Numbered from the stretch's first letter, positions 1-8,671 are shown. The stretch is 64,000 nucleotides of DNA from Streptomyces sp. NBC_01463 (GCA_036227345.1 CP109468.1:8618001-8682000); one strand, 5' to 3'. A program made the numbers and translations. Notes: generated by a model from the letters alone, not told the origin.

Positions 1-720
1 CTCATCGGCGGCGAGGCCGAGATCGGGGAGCGGGACCTGCACGTCCTGGAGCGGCTGGTGCGGATCAAGACGACCCAGGACATCCCGGAGAGCCTCCCCG
101 AGTACCGCTGGCTGGCTGTCCCCGGCGCGACGTACGAGGGTCTCTTCGCGGCCATGGGGCTGCACGACAGAAGGCCGTGCACCGTCGCGATGGGCCTGGC
201 CGCGATGGAGAACGACGTTGCCCTCGTGGCGGACTCCGAGGGTGCGGAGCGGGCGGTGTACCGCGTGTTCGTCACCCCGGAACTGGACGGCTGGCGGCTG
301 GTCTACGCCGACACACCGCTGTGGGAGATGCACTGGGACGTCGACGGTCTGCTCGGCAGAATCAGTGCCGCCTGCGGGCAGGCGCAGTTCTTCTTCCAGG
401 ACGACCACAGCGATTCGATGGTCTGGTCCCTCGCCGTCGACGGCGAGGTGCGGCGCAGCTACTGGCGCTACGGGGACCCGGAGTGGCGGGGAGAGCCGCT
501 GGACTGGGAGGAACCTCTCAGCGCGGACCCGGACTTCGACCCCGAAGACGGCCAGGCGGCGAACGCCACCCAGGCATCCAGCGTCGACAGTGCCGCCGGC
601 GAGCTTTCCCTCGACCCGACCGGGGTCGGCGAGCACACTTCCATGAGCGGCCACGGGTGGCTGGCGATCACGGAGGAGGGTGTGGGCCACCAGCCGTTCA
701 CCGGGGCGCTGCGCATCTAG
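1..720 (+). CDS. Hypothetical protein, 5' end outside the window
   Basis: Frame 1 is open from the first base to the TAG at 718-720, so this is the C-terminal 239 residues of a longer protein. A GTG at 58 could be a start, but nothing before it looks like a ribosome site and the open frame continues upstream, so I treat the gene as truncated by the window edge. The visible part is acidic and tryptophan-rich (repeated DW, EW and LDWEE stretches), with no signal peptide or membrane segment. I recognise no family. The end is followed by about 160 bp before the sigma factor gene, so it need not share its transcript. Confidence 0.6.
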   Translation, partial: LIGGEAEIGERDLHVLERLVRIKTTQDIPESLPEYRWLAVPGATYEGLFAAMGLHDRRPCTVAMGLAAMENDVALVADSEGAERAVYRVFVTPELDGWRLVYADTPLWEMHWDVDGLLGRISAACGQAQFFFQDDHSDSMVWSLAVDGEVRRSYWRYGDPEWRGEPLDWEEPLSADPDFDPEDGQAANATQASSVDSAAGELSLDPTGVGEHTSMSGHGWLAITEEGVGHQPFTGALRI

Positions 721-846
721 GACCTCCTCCTCCCTCGGCCGCCTGTTCGGCTGTCACCGGCAGCCCGGTACATTCCGTGTGAAGGAGCATTCCCTCGGGG
801 GGAAGCGACGTATGTATCGGTCCGTCGAAGCGGAGCTGACTCAGTG

Positions 847-875
847 GGAACCTTCGGCCGGTTGCCGGACACGTA
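847..875 (+). promoter_or_regulatory. Candidate ECF-type promoter before the sigma gene
   Basis: GGAACC at 847-852 followed by CGTA at 872-875 resembles the GGAAC/CGT pattern of ECF-dependent promoters, which often drive their own sigma gene. The 19-nt spacing is longer than the usual 15-17, and transcription would begin almost at the start codon. This is a weak inference from motif similarity only. Confidence 0.25.
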
Positions 876-881
876 CAGAGC

Positions 882-1529
882 ATGGAACTGAATGACGCTG
901 GTCCCGCCGTCCCGGTCGGAGGGGTTTCTGACCGAGAGCTCTGGGCGAGGGCCGTCGACGGCGACCGTGAGGCGTTCGGCCGGATATTCGACCGCCACGG
1001 GAAAGCCGTCTACAACCACCTGTTCCGGCGCACGGCCGACTGGGCGGAGGCCGAGGACCTCACATCGACCGTGTTCCTGCATGCCTGGCGTCGGCGGTCG
1101 GAGACGGTGCTGGACCGCGAATCGGCCTTGCCGTGGCTGCTGGGCATCGCCGATCGCCTGCTGTCGAACACCTGGCGGCGGCTGAGACGGGCCGAGGCAC
1201 TCCTGCGCCGGCTCGTCTCGCACGACGAGCCGGTCGGCGACCACGCGGACCGCGTCGCCGGCCGGGTCGACGACGAGCTTCGCATGTCGGAGATCCACCG
1301 GGCGCTGGCTCGGCTGCCGCGCCACGAACGCGAAGTCGTCGAGCTGTGCATGTGGTCGGGCCTGGATCAACAGGCGGCCGCGGCAACGCTGGGGGTGGCG
1401 GTCGGGACCGTGAAGTCCAGACTGCACAGGGCCCGGCGGAGGCTGGGGGCCGACCTCGTCGACAGAGCTGCGGCTCCCGCGTCATTCAGTTCCAGGAATC
1501 CCGTCAACGCGGAAGAGGTCGCACGATGA
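882..1529 (+). CDS. ECF-family RNA polymerase sigma factor
   Basis: A 215-residue sigma-70 family protein of the extracytoplasmic function class. Region 2 lies at about residues 25-90 (RIFDRHGKAVYNHLF, then DWAEAEDLTSTVFLHAWRR, the -10 recognition part). Region 4 lies at about 130-190 (LARLPRHEREVVELCMW, then GVAVGTVKSRLHRARRRL, the helix-turn-helix that reads the -35). The length is typical of the class. The stop overlaps the next start (ATGA at 1526-1529), which implies translational coupling to the membrane-anchored partner at 1526. No zinc-binding anti-sigma factor is visible nearby. The target regulon cannot be read from the sequence. Confidence 0.92.
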   Translation: MELNDAGPAVPVGGVSDRELWARAVDGDREAFGRIFDRHGKAVYNHLFRRTADWAEAEDLTSTVFLHAWRRRSETVLDRESALPWLLGIADRLLSNTWRRLRRAEALLRRLVSHDEPVGDHADRVAGRVDDELRMSEIHRALARLPRHEREVVELCMWSGLDQQAAAATLGVAVGTVKSRLHRARRRLGADLVDRAAAPASFSSRNPVNAEEVAR

Positions 1530-2392
1530 ATCACAATCAGGGCATTCCTGCGGCTCCTTCCGATCGTGATCTGCCGAACCACCGGCGGACCCGAGAGGAG
1601 CTCCTGATGAAGATCGACTCAGAGAACGAACGTGGTTCGGTGCAACGCAGGTGGGGGGTACCGCTCGCCGTCGCCACCGGCGTCGTCGCGATGAGCGTCA
1701 CGGCCGTCACCGTCCTCAGCGGAACGGGGGACGCCACTCCGCATCTCGCCGGTCCCGCCGGGAACCCGACGAGAGCCGCCTCGTCGCCGAGCCCGAAGGC
1801 AGCGCAGACTCGCGAGAGCTCCGCCCCGGACACGTACACCGTCACCAGCGGGAAGACGACCCCGATCGACGCCGGGACCGCCGCCAGGATCCTGGCCTCG
1901 TGCCTGGGCTCTGACGCCTCGCGATTCCACTCGGTGGTCGCGGTCCGCACCCCCGTCGCCACGAAGGACTGGGACGGCGTGGTCGTCGCCGTCGACTCGG
2001 CCGGTCAGTACGTGCAGTGCCAGTCGAAGGGCGACAAGGGCAGCAGCCAGGACCACCCGCCCACGTTCATCAACAACCGCCTGTGGGGCACCGGTCGCAC
2101 GATCGGGTACTTCGACTCCTTCGGCCCGACCCCGGGCCAGAAGCAGGGCCTCGTGCTGGGCGCCGGACACTACACATCCGGCATCGCAAAGATCACCGTC
2201 AGCTACGACGACAACCCCAAGCAGTACCCGGCGGTCATGGCAGGCGGCGCGTTCGTCTACGCGGCGGCCGTCTCCGCCGACCACCCGAAGCCGCATTCCG
2301 CAGGTCCCAACGCCTACGTCCATGCCTACAACGCGTCCGGCAAGGAGATCTACAACCAGAAGACGGACCCGCAGTTCGCCGACCAGCCGTAG
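1526..2392 (+). CDS. Membrane-anchored protein coupled to the sigma factor
   Basis: 288 residues starting at the ATG that overlaps the sigma factor stop. A short basic N-terminal cytoplasmic part contains DRDLP then RRTREELLMKI, a pattern I know from Streptomyces proteins encoded next to ECF sigma genes (CU044_5270-type). One transmembrane helix follows at about residues 50-70 (WGVPLAVATGVVAMSVTAVT), then a Ser/Pro-rich linker and an extracytoplasmic domain of about 190 residues that I do not recognise. By position and topology it may sense an envelope signal and restrain the sigma factor. There is no HxxxCxxC zinc anti-sigma motif, so that role is inference. Confidence 0.75.
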   Translation: MNHNQGIPAAPSDRDLPNHRRTREELLMKIDSENERGSVQRRWGVPLAVATGVVAMSVTAVTVLSGTGDATPHLAGPAGNPTRAASSPSPKAAQTRESSAPDTYTVTSGKTTPIDAGTAARILASCLGSDASRFHSVVAVRTPVATKDWDGVVVAVDSAGQYVQCQSKGDKGSSQDHPPTFINNRLWGTGRTIGYFDSFGPTPGQKQGLVLGAGHYTSGIAKITVSYDDNPKQYPAVMAGGAFVYAAAVSADHPKPHSAGPNAYVHAYNASGKEIYNQKTDPQFADQP

Positions 2393-2409
2393 ACAGGCCC
2401 TCTACGCAC

Positions 2410-2448
2410 CTCGGTGCTGCCCCGGCGATGTGCCGGGGCAGCACCGAG
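2410..2448 (+). terminator. Strong hairpin ending the sigma operon
   Basis: A perfect 17-bp inverted repeat: left arm 2410-2426 (CTCGGTGCTGCCCCGGC), 5-nt loop, right arm 2432-2448. It begins 18 bp after the stop of the membrane-anchored gene. No T-tract follows, which is usual for Streptomyces terminators. Confidence 0.8.
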
Positions 2449-2730
2449 CAGTGCTTCGTCCTCGCGCTGTCCGATGCCCACGTGTTCGAGCAACTCCCGT
2501 AGAGGCACGTCCCTTTCGCTCTCCGGGATCCTTCCTCCACCCCGTACCGCGGTAGCACCTCCACATTGGCTCCCCGGTATGACGCCCCGCGCGCAGCCCT
2601 CCCCGCACGCTCCACCCGTCAGGACGAGCATCGGGAGAGGGCGGACCATGAGGCTACGCAGCGGCACGCGATGGATGCCGGGACCCCGGCCGTACGGCAC
2701 CGCCTTCCGCGCATCGCGGAAGGGACGCCC
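2449..2730. other. Intergenic stretch before the MFS gene
   Basis: About 280 bp with no convincing gene. On the minus strand a short frame reads like real protein (PLRELLEHVGIGQREDEALL at about 2430-2510), but it has no start or ribosome site, lower third-position GC than neighbouring genes, and runs into the terminator arm. It could be a decayed gene end. The stretch must also hold the promoter of the MFS gene, which I cannot place. Confidence 0.35.
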
Positions 2731-4140
2731 GTGACTTCCGCACCGGCTCCCGCGACGGCTCCCTCGATTCCCATCGGCAAGGGCGCTGTCGCGGCCCTCG
2801 GCACGCTGGCGGTCGCCACCGGTGCCCTGGAGTCGGTGGTGACGCCGACGCTTCCGCTTCTGCAGCGCGAGCTCGGCATGAGCCCCGCCGAAGGGGCGTT
2901 GCTCAGCATCGTGCTCCTCATCACCGGCGCGCTCGTCACCCCGATCGCGGGCAAGCTCGGCGACCGCTACGGGGGGAGGCGGGTGCTGATCCGGCTGATG
3001 GCGGTGGTCTCGGCCGGTGGCCTGGTGTCCGCTCTGGCGCCGAACCTGCCGGTGCTGCTGCTCGGCCAGATTCTGCAGGGGGCGATGGTGGGCGCGCTGC
3101 CCCTGTCGTTCATCCTGGTGCGCCGTCACCTCCCCGCGGGGGAGTCGAAGGTGGCGATCGGGACGGTCAGCGGACTGTTCGTCGGAGGCGGGATGGCGGG
3201 AACGCTGTCGGCCGGGCCCGTGGCGGAAGGTCTGTCCCGTCACTGGATGTTCGCCCTGCCGACGTTCGCGGTCATCGGATCCACCGTGCTGGTGAACAGG
3301 CTGATGCCGCACGACCCGCCGGGCCGCTCGGACGACGCCCGTATCGACTGGCCCGGCCTGGCTCTCCTGAGCGGGATGCTGGTCACGCTCATGCTCGTCC
3401 TCGCGAAGGCACCGGACATCGGCTCGCAGCCGCTCGTACTGGGTGCCCTCGTCGTGCTGCTCGTGGCCTTTGTGGCCGGATGGACCGCCGTCGAGCGGCG
3501 TGCGGAATCGCCGATGGTCGATCCGCGCATGCTGGCACGGCCCGCCATGTGGAAGTCGTGTGTGCTGACGTTCATGCTCTGCGTCGGCACCTCGGTGGCG
3601 GTCTACCTCGTTCCGCAACTGTTCGCGGTGTCCGCCGACACGTACGGATTCGGGGCCGGCGCCACCGAGATCGGCTTCTTCCTGCTGCCGGGCGCCGTGG
3701 CCGCGTCACTGGCCGGGCCGATCGGCGGGCTCGGGGCGCGGCGCTTCGGCTCGCGGGCCGTGGTCGTCGCGGGGACGGTCGTCATGGCCTCCGCCCTGGT
3801 GGCCCTGGCGGCCGTCCACACCCAGGTCTGGCACCTCGTCATCGGCAAGGCGCTGATCGCGCTGGCCAACGGCCTGTGCGTGACGGCGATGGTGACCGGC
3901 ACCGCGACATCCGTCGACCGGGGTGACACGGGCATCGCCACCGGACTGGTCCTGGTGACGCGTGTGCTCGGCTACGCCGTGGGTGCGCAGGTCGCAGGTG
4001 CGCTCCTCACGGCAGGCACCCCTTCCGGCTCGGACGTCCCGGCCGAATCGGCTTTCGCCACCGGCTTCGTCATCGCGGGCGCCGTCACCGCGCTGTCCCT
4101 GATCGTCGCCCGCACCATGGACAAAGGAGTCAACGCATGA
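2731..4140 (+). CDS. MFS drug exporter, DHA2-like
   Basis: A 469-residue major facilitator transporter with about 14 hydrophobic segments. It has the loop 2-3 signature GKLGDRYGGRR after TM2 (motif A, GxLaDRxGrkr type) and the acidic LESVVTPTLPLLQREL entry region of the multidrug DHA2 group. I chose GTG 2731 because GGAAGGGA lies 6 nt upstream. An in-frame ATG at 2674 has no ribosome site. The stop overlaps the start of the flavin monooxygenase (ATGA at 4137), so the two are co-translated. Export of a small hydrophobic compound that the next gene can also oxidise is a reasonable inference; the substrate is unknown. Confidence 0.85.
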   Translation: MTSAPAPATAPSIPIGKGAVAALGTLAVATGALESVVTPTLPLLQRELGMSPAEGALLSIVLLITGALVTPIAGKLGDRYGGRRVLIRLMAVVSAGGLVSALAPNLPVLLLGQILQGAMVGALPLSFILVRRHLPAGESKVAIGTVSGLFVGGGMAGTLSAGPVAEGLSRHWMFALPTFAVIGSTVLVNRLMPHDPPGRSDDARIDWPGLALLSGMLVTLMLVLAKAPDIGSQPLVLGALVVLLVAFVAGWTAVERRAESPMVDPRMLARPAMWKSCVLTFMLCVGTSVAVYLVPQLFAVSADTYGFGAGATEIGFFLLPGAVAASLAGPIGGLGARRFGSRAVVVAGTVVMASALVALAAVHTQVWHLVIGKALIALANGLCVTAMVTGTATSVDRGDTGIATGLVLVTRVLGYAVGAQVAGALLTAGTPSGSDVPAESAFATGFVIAGAVTALSLIVARTMDKGVNA

Positions 4141-5357
4141 CCCGCGCCGACCTGTTGAGCAGTGTCCGTCCCGCACGCAAGCGCACGGTGCTGATATCCG
4201 GCGCCGGTATCGCGGGAGCCGCCCTCGCGTTCTGGCTGACCCGCTACGGATACGCGGTGACGGTGGTCGAGAAGGCAGGCACACTTCGGGCCGGTGGTTA
4301 TCCGGTCGACGTGCGCGGCACCGCACTCGGCGTTGTCCGGAGGATGGGCATCCTGCCGCAGCTGCGGGACGCGCACATCGACTCGCGCCGTCTGACCTTC
4401 CTGGACGTCGACGGCAGCGAAGTGGCCTCGCTCAGCCCGCACACCGTCGCCGGCGGTGTCGAGGGACAGGATCTCGAAGTGCGGCGCGGGGATCTGACCG
4501 GTGTCCTCCACGCGGCGGTCCGCGACGACGTGGAGTTCTTGTTCAACGAGTCCGTCGATGCCCTCGACCAGTCCGCCCATGCGGTCGATGTCACCTTCCG
4601 CGGGGGCGGCCGGCGCACCTTCGACATGGTGATCGGTGCGGACGGCCTGCACTCCCGCACACGCGAGCTCCTCTTCGGCCCCGAGGAGCGGTTCCACCGG
4701 TATCTCGGCTACTGCTTCGCCGTGTTCACCATGCGCAACACCCTGGGTCTCTCCCACGAGGTCATGATGTGGAACACCCCGGGCCGGGCCGCGGCCCTCT
4801 ACGCGGTGGAGGACGACGACGTGGTGCACGCCTTCCTGAACTTCGCCCACCCGGGAGCGCCGGGCGGTGCGTTCCGGAGTCCGGAAGTCCAACGGAAGCT
4901 GCTCGTCGAGGCCTTCGCCGGCGCGGGATGGGAGGTTCCGGTCCTGCTGGCCGCCATGCGTGACGCGGATGACGTCTTCTTCGACGCGGCTGTCCAGATC
5001 CGTATGCCCCGCTGGTCGAGCGGCCGGGTCGCGCTGGTGGGCGACGCCGCGTACGCACCGTCGTTCCTCACCGGTCAGGGCACCAGCCTCGCCCTCGTCG
5101 GCGCGTACATGCTCGCCGGTTCCCTGGCCGACCGGGACCATGCCGCGGGCTTCGCCGCCTACGAGTGCCACACCCGTGAGTTCGTGACCATGAACCAGGG
5201 GCTGGTCGGCGAGGGTGACGCCGCCCTCTTCCCCACCACGGCCCCGGCGCTGGAACGGCGTAACGAGCGGCTGCGCAACCTCGGTGCCATGCCCGCGTCG
5301 AAGGGGCGACCCGCTCACTCGGCCCTCACCCTGCCGGAATTCACGCCCATGCCGTGA
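4137..5357 (+). CDS. FAD-dependent aromatic monooxygenase, TetX/PheA type
   Basis: A 406-residue class A flavoprotein hydroxylase. Visible landmarks are the Rossmann GxGxxG (SGAGIAGAALAFWL, residues about 21-34) with the acidic end of the next strand (VTVVEKAG), a YPVDVRG loop, the conserved DG motif (GADGLHSRTREL, about 165-176), and the GD flavin-ribityl motif (GDAAYAPSFLTGQGTSLAL, about 302-320). The family hydroxylates aromatic substrates and includes tetracycline- and rifampicin-inactivating enzymes. Overlap with the MFS exporter suggests a resistance or catabolic pair, but the substrate cannot be deduced. Confidence 0.88.
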   Translation: MTRADLLSSVRPARKRTVLISGAGIAGAALAFWLTRYGYAVTVVEKAGTLRAGGYPVDVRGTALGVVRRMGILPQLRDAHIDSRRLTFLDVDGSEVASLSPHTVAGGVEGQDLEVRRGDLTGVLHAAVRDDVEFLFNESVDALDQSAHAVDVTFRGGGRRTFDMVIGADGLHSRTRELLFGPEERFHRYLGYCFAVFTMRNTLGLSHEVMMWNTPGRAAALYAVEDDDVVHAFLNFAHPGAPGGAFRSPEVQRKLLVEAFAGAGWEVPVLLAAMRDADDVFFDAAVQIRMPRWSSGRVALVGDAAYAPSFLTGQGTSLALVGAYMLAGSLADRDHAAGFAAYECHTREFVTMNQGLVGEGDAALFPTTAPALERRNERLRNLGAMPASKGRPAHSALTLPEFTPMP

Positions 5358-5373
5358 GCCCGTCCGCCCGCGC

Positions 5374-5396
5374 GCGCCGATGAGTTTCCGGCGCGG
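5374..5396 (+). terminator. Possible weak hairpin between monooxygenase and hydrolase
   Basis: CGCGCCG at 5374-5380 and CGGCGCG at 5390-5396 form a 7-bp stem with a 9-nt loop, 16 bp after the monooxygenase stop. It may lower read-through into the hydrolase, but is short enough to be chance in this GC-rich DNA. Confidence 0.35.
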
Positions 5397-5413
5397 GACC
5401 GGTCTGCACACGT

Positions 5414-6283
5414 ATGGAGACTCACACGCTTGAGACAGCCGGCGCGGACCTCGTCTACGACGTTCGCGGGCCGCTGCCGACGACGGACGGGCGCCCGCCG
5501 TTGTTGATGATCGGACAGCCCATGGACGCCGCCGGTTTCGCCGCGCTGGCGGCCCGCTTTCCCGAGCGGACCGTTGCCACCTATGACCCGCGCGGGCTCG
5601 GCCGCAGCACACGCAAGGACGGGCGGGACGACCAGACGCCGCAGATCCAGGCCGACGACGTGCACGCCGTCATCGAGGCGCTCGGTGCCGGACCGGTCGA
5701 CATGTTCGCGAGCAGTGGCGGAGCGGTCACCGCGCTCGCGGTCGTGGCCACGTATCCCGCGGACGTGGCCACGCTGGTCGCGCACGAGCCGCCGCTCATC
5801 ACGCTCACGCTGGACGGCCCCGCTGCGGTACGGGCGCGGGCCGGGGTCCTGGAGGCGTACGAGAAGCGGGGATGGGGGGCCGGGATGGCCGGGTTCGTGG
5901 CCATGACCTCGTGGGAGGGGGAGTTCACCGACGCGTACTTCGCACAGCCGCCGGCCGATCCCGCGGCGTTCGGCATGCCCACGGAGGACGACGGCTCACG
6001 TGACGATCCACTGCTGTCCGATCGGTCGTGGGCGATCAGCAGCTATCGGCCGGATGCCGACGCGATCACCGCCGCGCCGGCCCGCGTGGTGATCGCTGTG
6101 GGTGAGGAGTCCGAGAACGTGCTGACCGGACGTACTTCCGTCGCCACCGCTGAGCTGCTCGGCCGGCGGGTGGCCGTGTTCCCGAGCCACCACGGAGGGT
6201 TCCTCGACGGCGAGTACGGATATCCGGGGAAGCCCGACGAGTTCGCGCATCGACTGCGGGAGGTCCTCGACGGCCGCTCGTAG
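5414..6283 (+). CDS. Alpha/beta-hydrolase
   Basis: 289 residues with the alpha/beta-hydrolase layout: an oxyanion-loop region near PLLMIGQPMDAAGF, the strand/turn YDPRGLGRSTR, and a nucleophile elbow MFASSGGAVTAL (about residues 97-108) where the usual GxSxG is ASSGG. A C-terminal HHGG segment (about 257-260) supplies the probable catalytic His, and TYPADVATLVAHEPP is typical of the family. It lies 57 bp after the monooxygenase on the same strand, so it may belong to the same unit. No strong ribosome site is visible before ATG 5414. The substrate is unknown. Confidence 0.8.
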   Translation: METHTLETAGADLVYDVRGPLPTTDGRPPLLMIGQPMDAAGFAALAARFPERTVATYDPRGLGRSTRKDGRDDQTPQIQADDVHAVIEALGAGPVDMFASSGGAVTALAVVATYPADVATLVAHEPPLITLTLDGPAAVRARAGVLEAYEKRGWGAGMAGFVAMTSWEGEFTDAYFAQPPADPAAFGMPTEDDGSRDDPLLSDRSWAISSYRPDADAITAAPARVVIAVGEESENVLTGRTSVATAELLGRRVAVFPSHHGGFLDGEYGYPGKPDEFAHRLREVLDGRS

Positions 6284-6399
6284 GCCGACGGCTGGGCGGG
6301 GGAGTCCGCACGCCGCCGGCCACGGCCGCCGGGCGCGCCGATCGTTCGCCGGGCAGGGAACGGCAGCCCTTCCCCGGTGACGCGCTCACTCCCTCGTCC

Positions 6400-7029
6400 T
6401 CACCGGTCAGAGACCGCCTGGGGCAGCAGCATGGAACGGGCGTGGGACAGGAATCCGGTCAGGGCCAGTTCGAAGGCCGCGTCGGCGCGTCCCCTGTTCA
6501 TCGCTGCCAGGGCCGCGGCAAGGTGCGGCGTCGCCGACTCCTCGGTCAGCTCCCACATCGTCTCCGGCGCCGCCATGTCCAGAGCCGAGCCCAGCACGAC
6601 GTTCTCCAGGCCGATGATCACCAGCATCACGTCCGGCAGGGGGAAGCCCGCCTCCAGGAGGAGGCAGGCCGCCAGGTCGTACTGCTCGAGGACCCGCGGC
6701 GCTCGCACGGGTGACATGGTGAGCAGGGGGATCGCCTTCGGGTGGGCGGCGAAGGCCGACCGGTAGGAACGGGCCCAGTCCGCCATCCGCCGGTCCCACG
6801 ACAGCGCTCCGGCCGTGAGCGGAGCCGGATCGATCGCGACGGCCACCCGCTCGCGCAGAAGCTCCACGATGCCGTCCCGGCCATCCACATGGTGATACAC
6901 GGACCCCGTCTGGACCCCGAGCCGCTTCGCGATCTTCGGAACGCTGAAATCGCCCTCCGCGTCGACGAGTTCGAGCGCGGTCGTGGTGATCCGCTCCCTG
7001 TCCAGCAGCGGCTTGCTCGGCCGTCCCAT
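6400..7029 (-). CDS. TetR-family transcriptional regulator
   Basis: 209 residues. The N-terminal helix-turn-helix (ITTTALELVDAEGDFSVPK then AKRLGVQTGSVYHHV, residues about 14-50) matches the TetR DNA-binding domain. The rest is helical and fits the TetR_C ligand-binding fold. It is divergent from the permease gene at 7172, and a 21-bp near-perfect palindrome lies between them at 7086-7106. The simplest reading is a repressor of the permease-amidohydrolase pair that responds to the transported compound or its product. Confidence 0.9.
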   Translation of the reverse strand: MGRPSKPLLDRERITTTALELVDAEGDFSVPKIAKRLGVQTGSVYHHVDGRDGIVELLRERVAVAIDPAPLTAGALSWDRRMADWARSYRSAFAAHPKAIPLLTMSPVRAPRVLEQYDLAACLLLEAGFPLPDVMLVIIGLENVVLGSALDMAAPETMWELTEESATPHLAAALAAMNRGRADAAFELALTGFLSHARSMLLPQAVSDR

Positions 7030-7085
7030 CGCGCTCTCCCGAATCCCAGGTCTTCCCGTATGCCCGGAGGAAGGCTACATTGCCG

Positions 7086-7106
7086 AAACCGAAAGCCTTT
7101 AGGTTT
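7086..7106. promoter_or_regulatory. Candidate TetR operator
   Basis: AAACCGAAAG-C-CTTTAGGTTT is a 21-bp palindrome with a single mismatched pair. It sits in the divergent region 57 bp from the TetR start and 66 bp from the permease start, the normal position for an operator controlling both. Binding is inferred from symmetry and context. Confidence 0.6.
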
Positions 7107-7171
7107 GCTTCCGGCCCCCGAGGTCCTGCCTCCGGGATCCCGTTCCCCGCCGCCAGAAGGGCTCCTTCCGC

Positions 7172-8671
7172 ATGCCCGCAACCCCAGCGCAGACCCAGCT
7201 GCCCACCGGCCCCGGCCCGGTCGCCGGTCCCACCTTGCGCGCCGGGACGCTCGGTACCGCCGACATCGCCTTCTTCGTCGTCTCCGCCGCCGCCCCGCTC
7301 ACCGTCATGGCAGGCGTCGCCCCGTTCGCCATCGCGCTGGGCGGCATCGGCGCGCCGGTCGGCTATCTGGTCGCGGGGCTGACGCTCGCCGTCTTCGCCG
7401 TCGGCTTCACCACCATGAGCCGCCACGTACGCAGCGCCGGCGCCTTCTACGCCTTCATCACCCGCGGCCTCGGCCGCTCGGTGGGCATAGGCGCCGCCCT
7501 GCTGGCCATGGTCGGCTACAACGGAATGGAGATCGGCGTCTACGGGCTGCTCGGGACGGCCACGCAGGACACCCTCCGTGCGCTGTTCGGGATCGACATC
7601 CCGTGGCTTCCGGTGTCCCTGGCCGGGCTCGTGCTCATCTGGTACGGCGGCTTCCGGTCCATCGACTTCGGGGCGAAGCTCCTCGGGGTCCTGCTCTGCG
7701 CCGAGACCGGCATTCTCGTCCTGCTCGCGGGCGGGGTGCTGCTCGAAGGAGGCGCGCAGGGCCTGTCCGCGGCATCCTTCGCACCGGGCAACGTGTTCGT
7801 TCCCGGCACCGCCGCGGTGCTCGCCTTCGCGTTCGCCGCGTTCACCGGATTCGAGTCGACCGTCATCTACCGCCGCGAGGCCCGCGATCCCGGGCGCACC
7901 GTACGCCGGGCGACGTACATCGCGGTCGCCTTCCTCGGACTGTTCTACGCGTTCACCGTCTGGATCGTGATCCAGGCCTTCGGTGACGCCGGAGTCGTGG
8001 CCGCGGCGGGGAGCGACCCGGCCGGGCTCTTCTTCTCCGCCATCACCACCTTCGTCGGCGGCTGGGCGGCCGACCTGATGCACATCCTCATCGTGACCAG
8101 CGTCCTCGCCTCGCTCCTCGCCTTCCACAACGCGATCAACCGCTACGGGCTCGCACTCGCGGAGGAAGGCGTCGTGCCGCAGGTCTTCGGACGCGTCCAC
8201 GCCCGGCACGGATCGCCGTACGCCGCAGGCATCGCGCAGACCGTGCTCGGCGCGGTCGTCGTGCTCGCCTTCTGGGCCGCGGGCGCCGACCCGTACGCCC
8301 AGCTGCTGCTGTGGGTGAACACCCCCGGGATGGTCGGCCTCATGGTGCTCCAGCTCCTCGCCGCGATCGCCGTACCGTTCTACTTCCGCCGCATCACCCA
8401 CCAGGAGGGTGTGCTGCGCACGGTCGTCGCCCCCGTGGTGGCGTCCGTCCTCCTGGGCGTGGCGATCGTGCTCGTCTGCACCCACCTCGACCTGTTCACC
8501 GGCGCGTCCTCGCTGGTCAACAGCGTCCTGGTGTCCGTCGCGCCCGCCGTCTTCGTCCTCGGCCTGGCGCTCGCGTGGCGACTGCGGCGCAGCAAGCCCG
8601 ACGTCTTCGAGGACTTCGCGGCGGAGCCGGCCGCTACCGAAGCCGGCCACACCGGGCCCGTTGCGGCCTGA
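7172..8671 (+). CDS. APC-superfamily amino acid or amine permease
   Basis: A 499-residue integral membrane protein with about 12-14 hydrophobic helices. The N-terminal unwound-helix region (AAAPLTVMAGVAPFAIALGG, about 49-68) and the FAAFTGFESTVIYRREARDP signature (helix 6 to loop) are characteristic of amino acid-polyamine-organocation permeases. AGAAGGG lies about 9 nt before the start. The amidohydrolase gene follows after 54 bp, so the pair probably imports and then cleaves a nitrogenous compound. The divergent TetR gene is the likely regulator. The substrate is not determinable here. Confidence 0.87.
   Translation: MPATPAQTQLPTGPGPVAGPTLRAGTLGTADIAFFVVSAAAPLTVMAGVAPFAIALGGIGAPVGYLVAGLTLAVFAVGFTTMSRHVRSAGAFYAFITRGLGRSVGIGAALLAMVGYNGMEIGVYGLLGTATQDTLRALFGIDIPWLPVSLAGLVLIWYGGFRSIDFGAKLLGVLLCAETGILVLLAGGVLLEGGAQGLSAASFAPGNVFVPGTAAVLAFAFAAFTGFESTVIYRREARDPGRTVRRATYIAVAFLGLFYAFTVWIVIQAFGDAGVVAAAGSDPAGLFFSAITTFVGGWAADLMHILIVTSVLASLLAFHNAINRYGLALAEEGVVPQVFGRVHARHGSPYAAGIAQTVLGAVVVLAFWAAGADPYAQLLLWVNTPGMVGLMVLQLLAAIAVPFYFRRITHQEGVLRTVVAPVVASVLLGVAIVLVCTHLDLFTGASSLVNSVLVSVAPAVFVLGLALAWRLRRSKPDVFEDFAAEPAATEAGHTGPVAA

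Noticed and set aside
3972..5612. A 546-residue minus-strand frame over the monooxygenase gene
   Set aside because: No ribosome site, no family resemblance, and it is the mirror of a gene with clear flavoprotein motifs.
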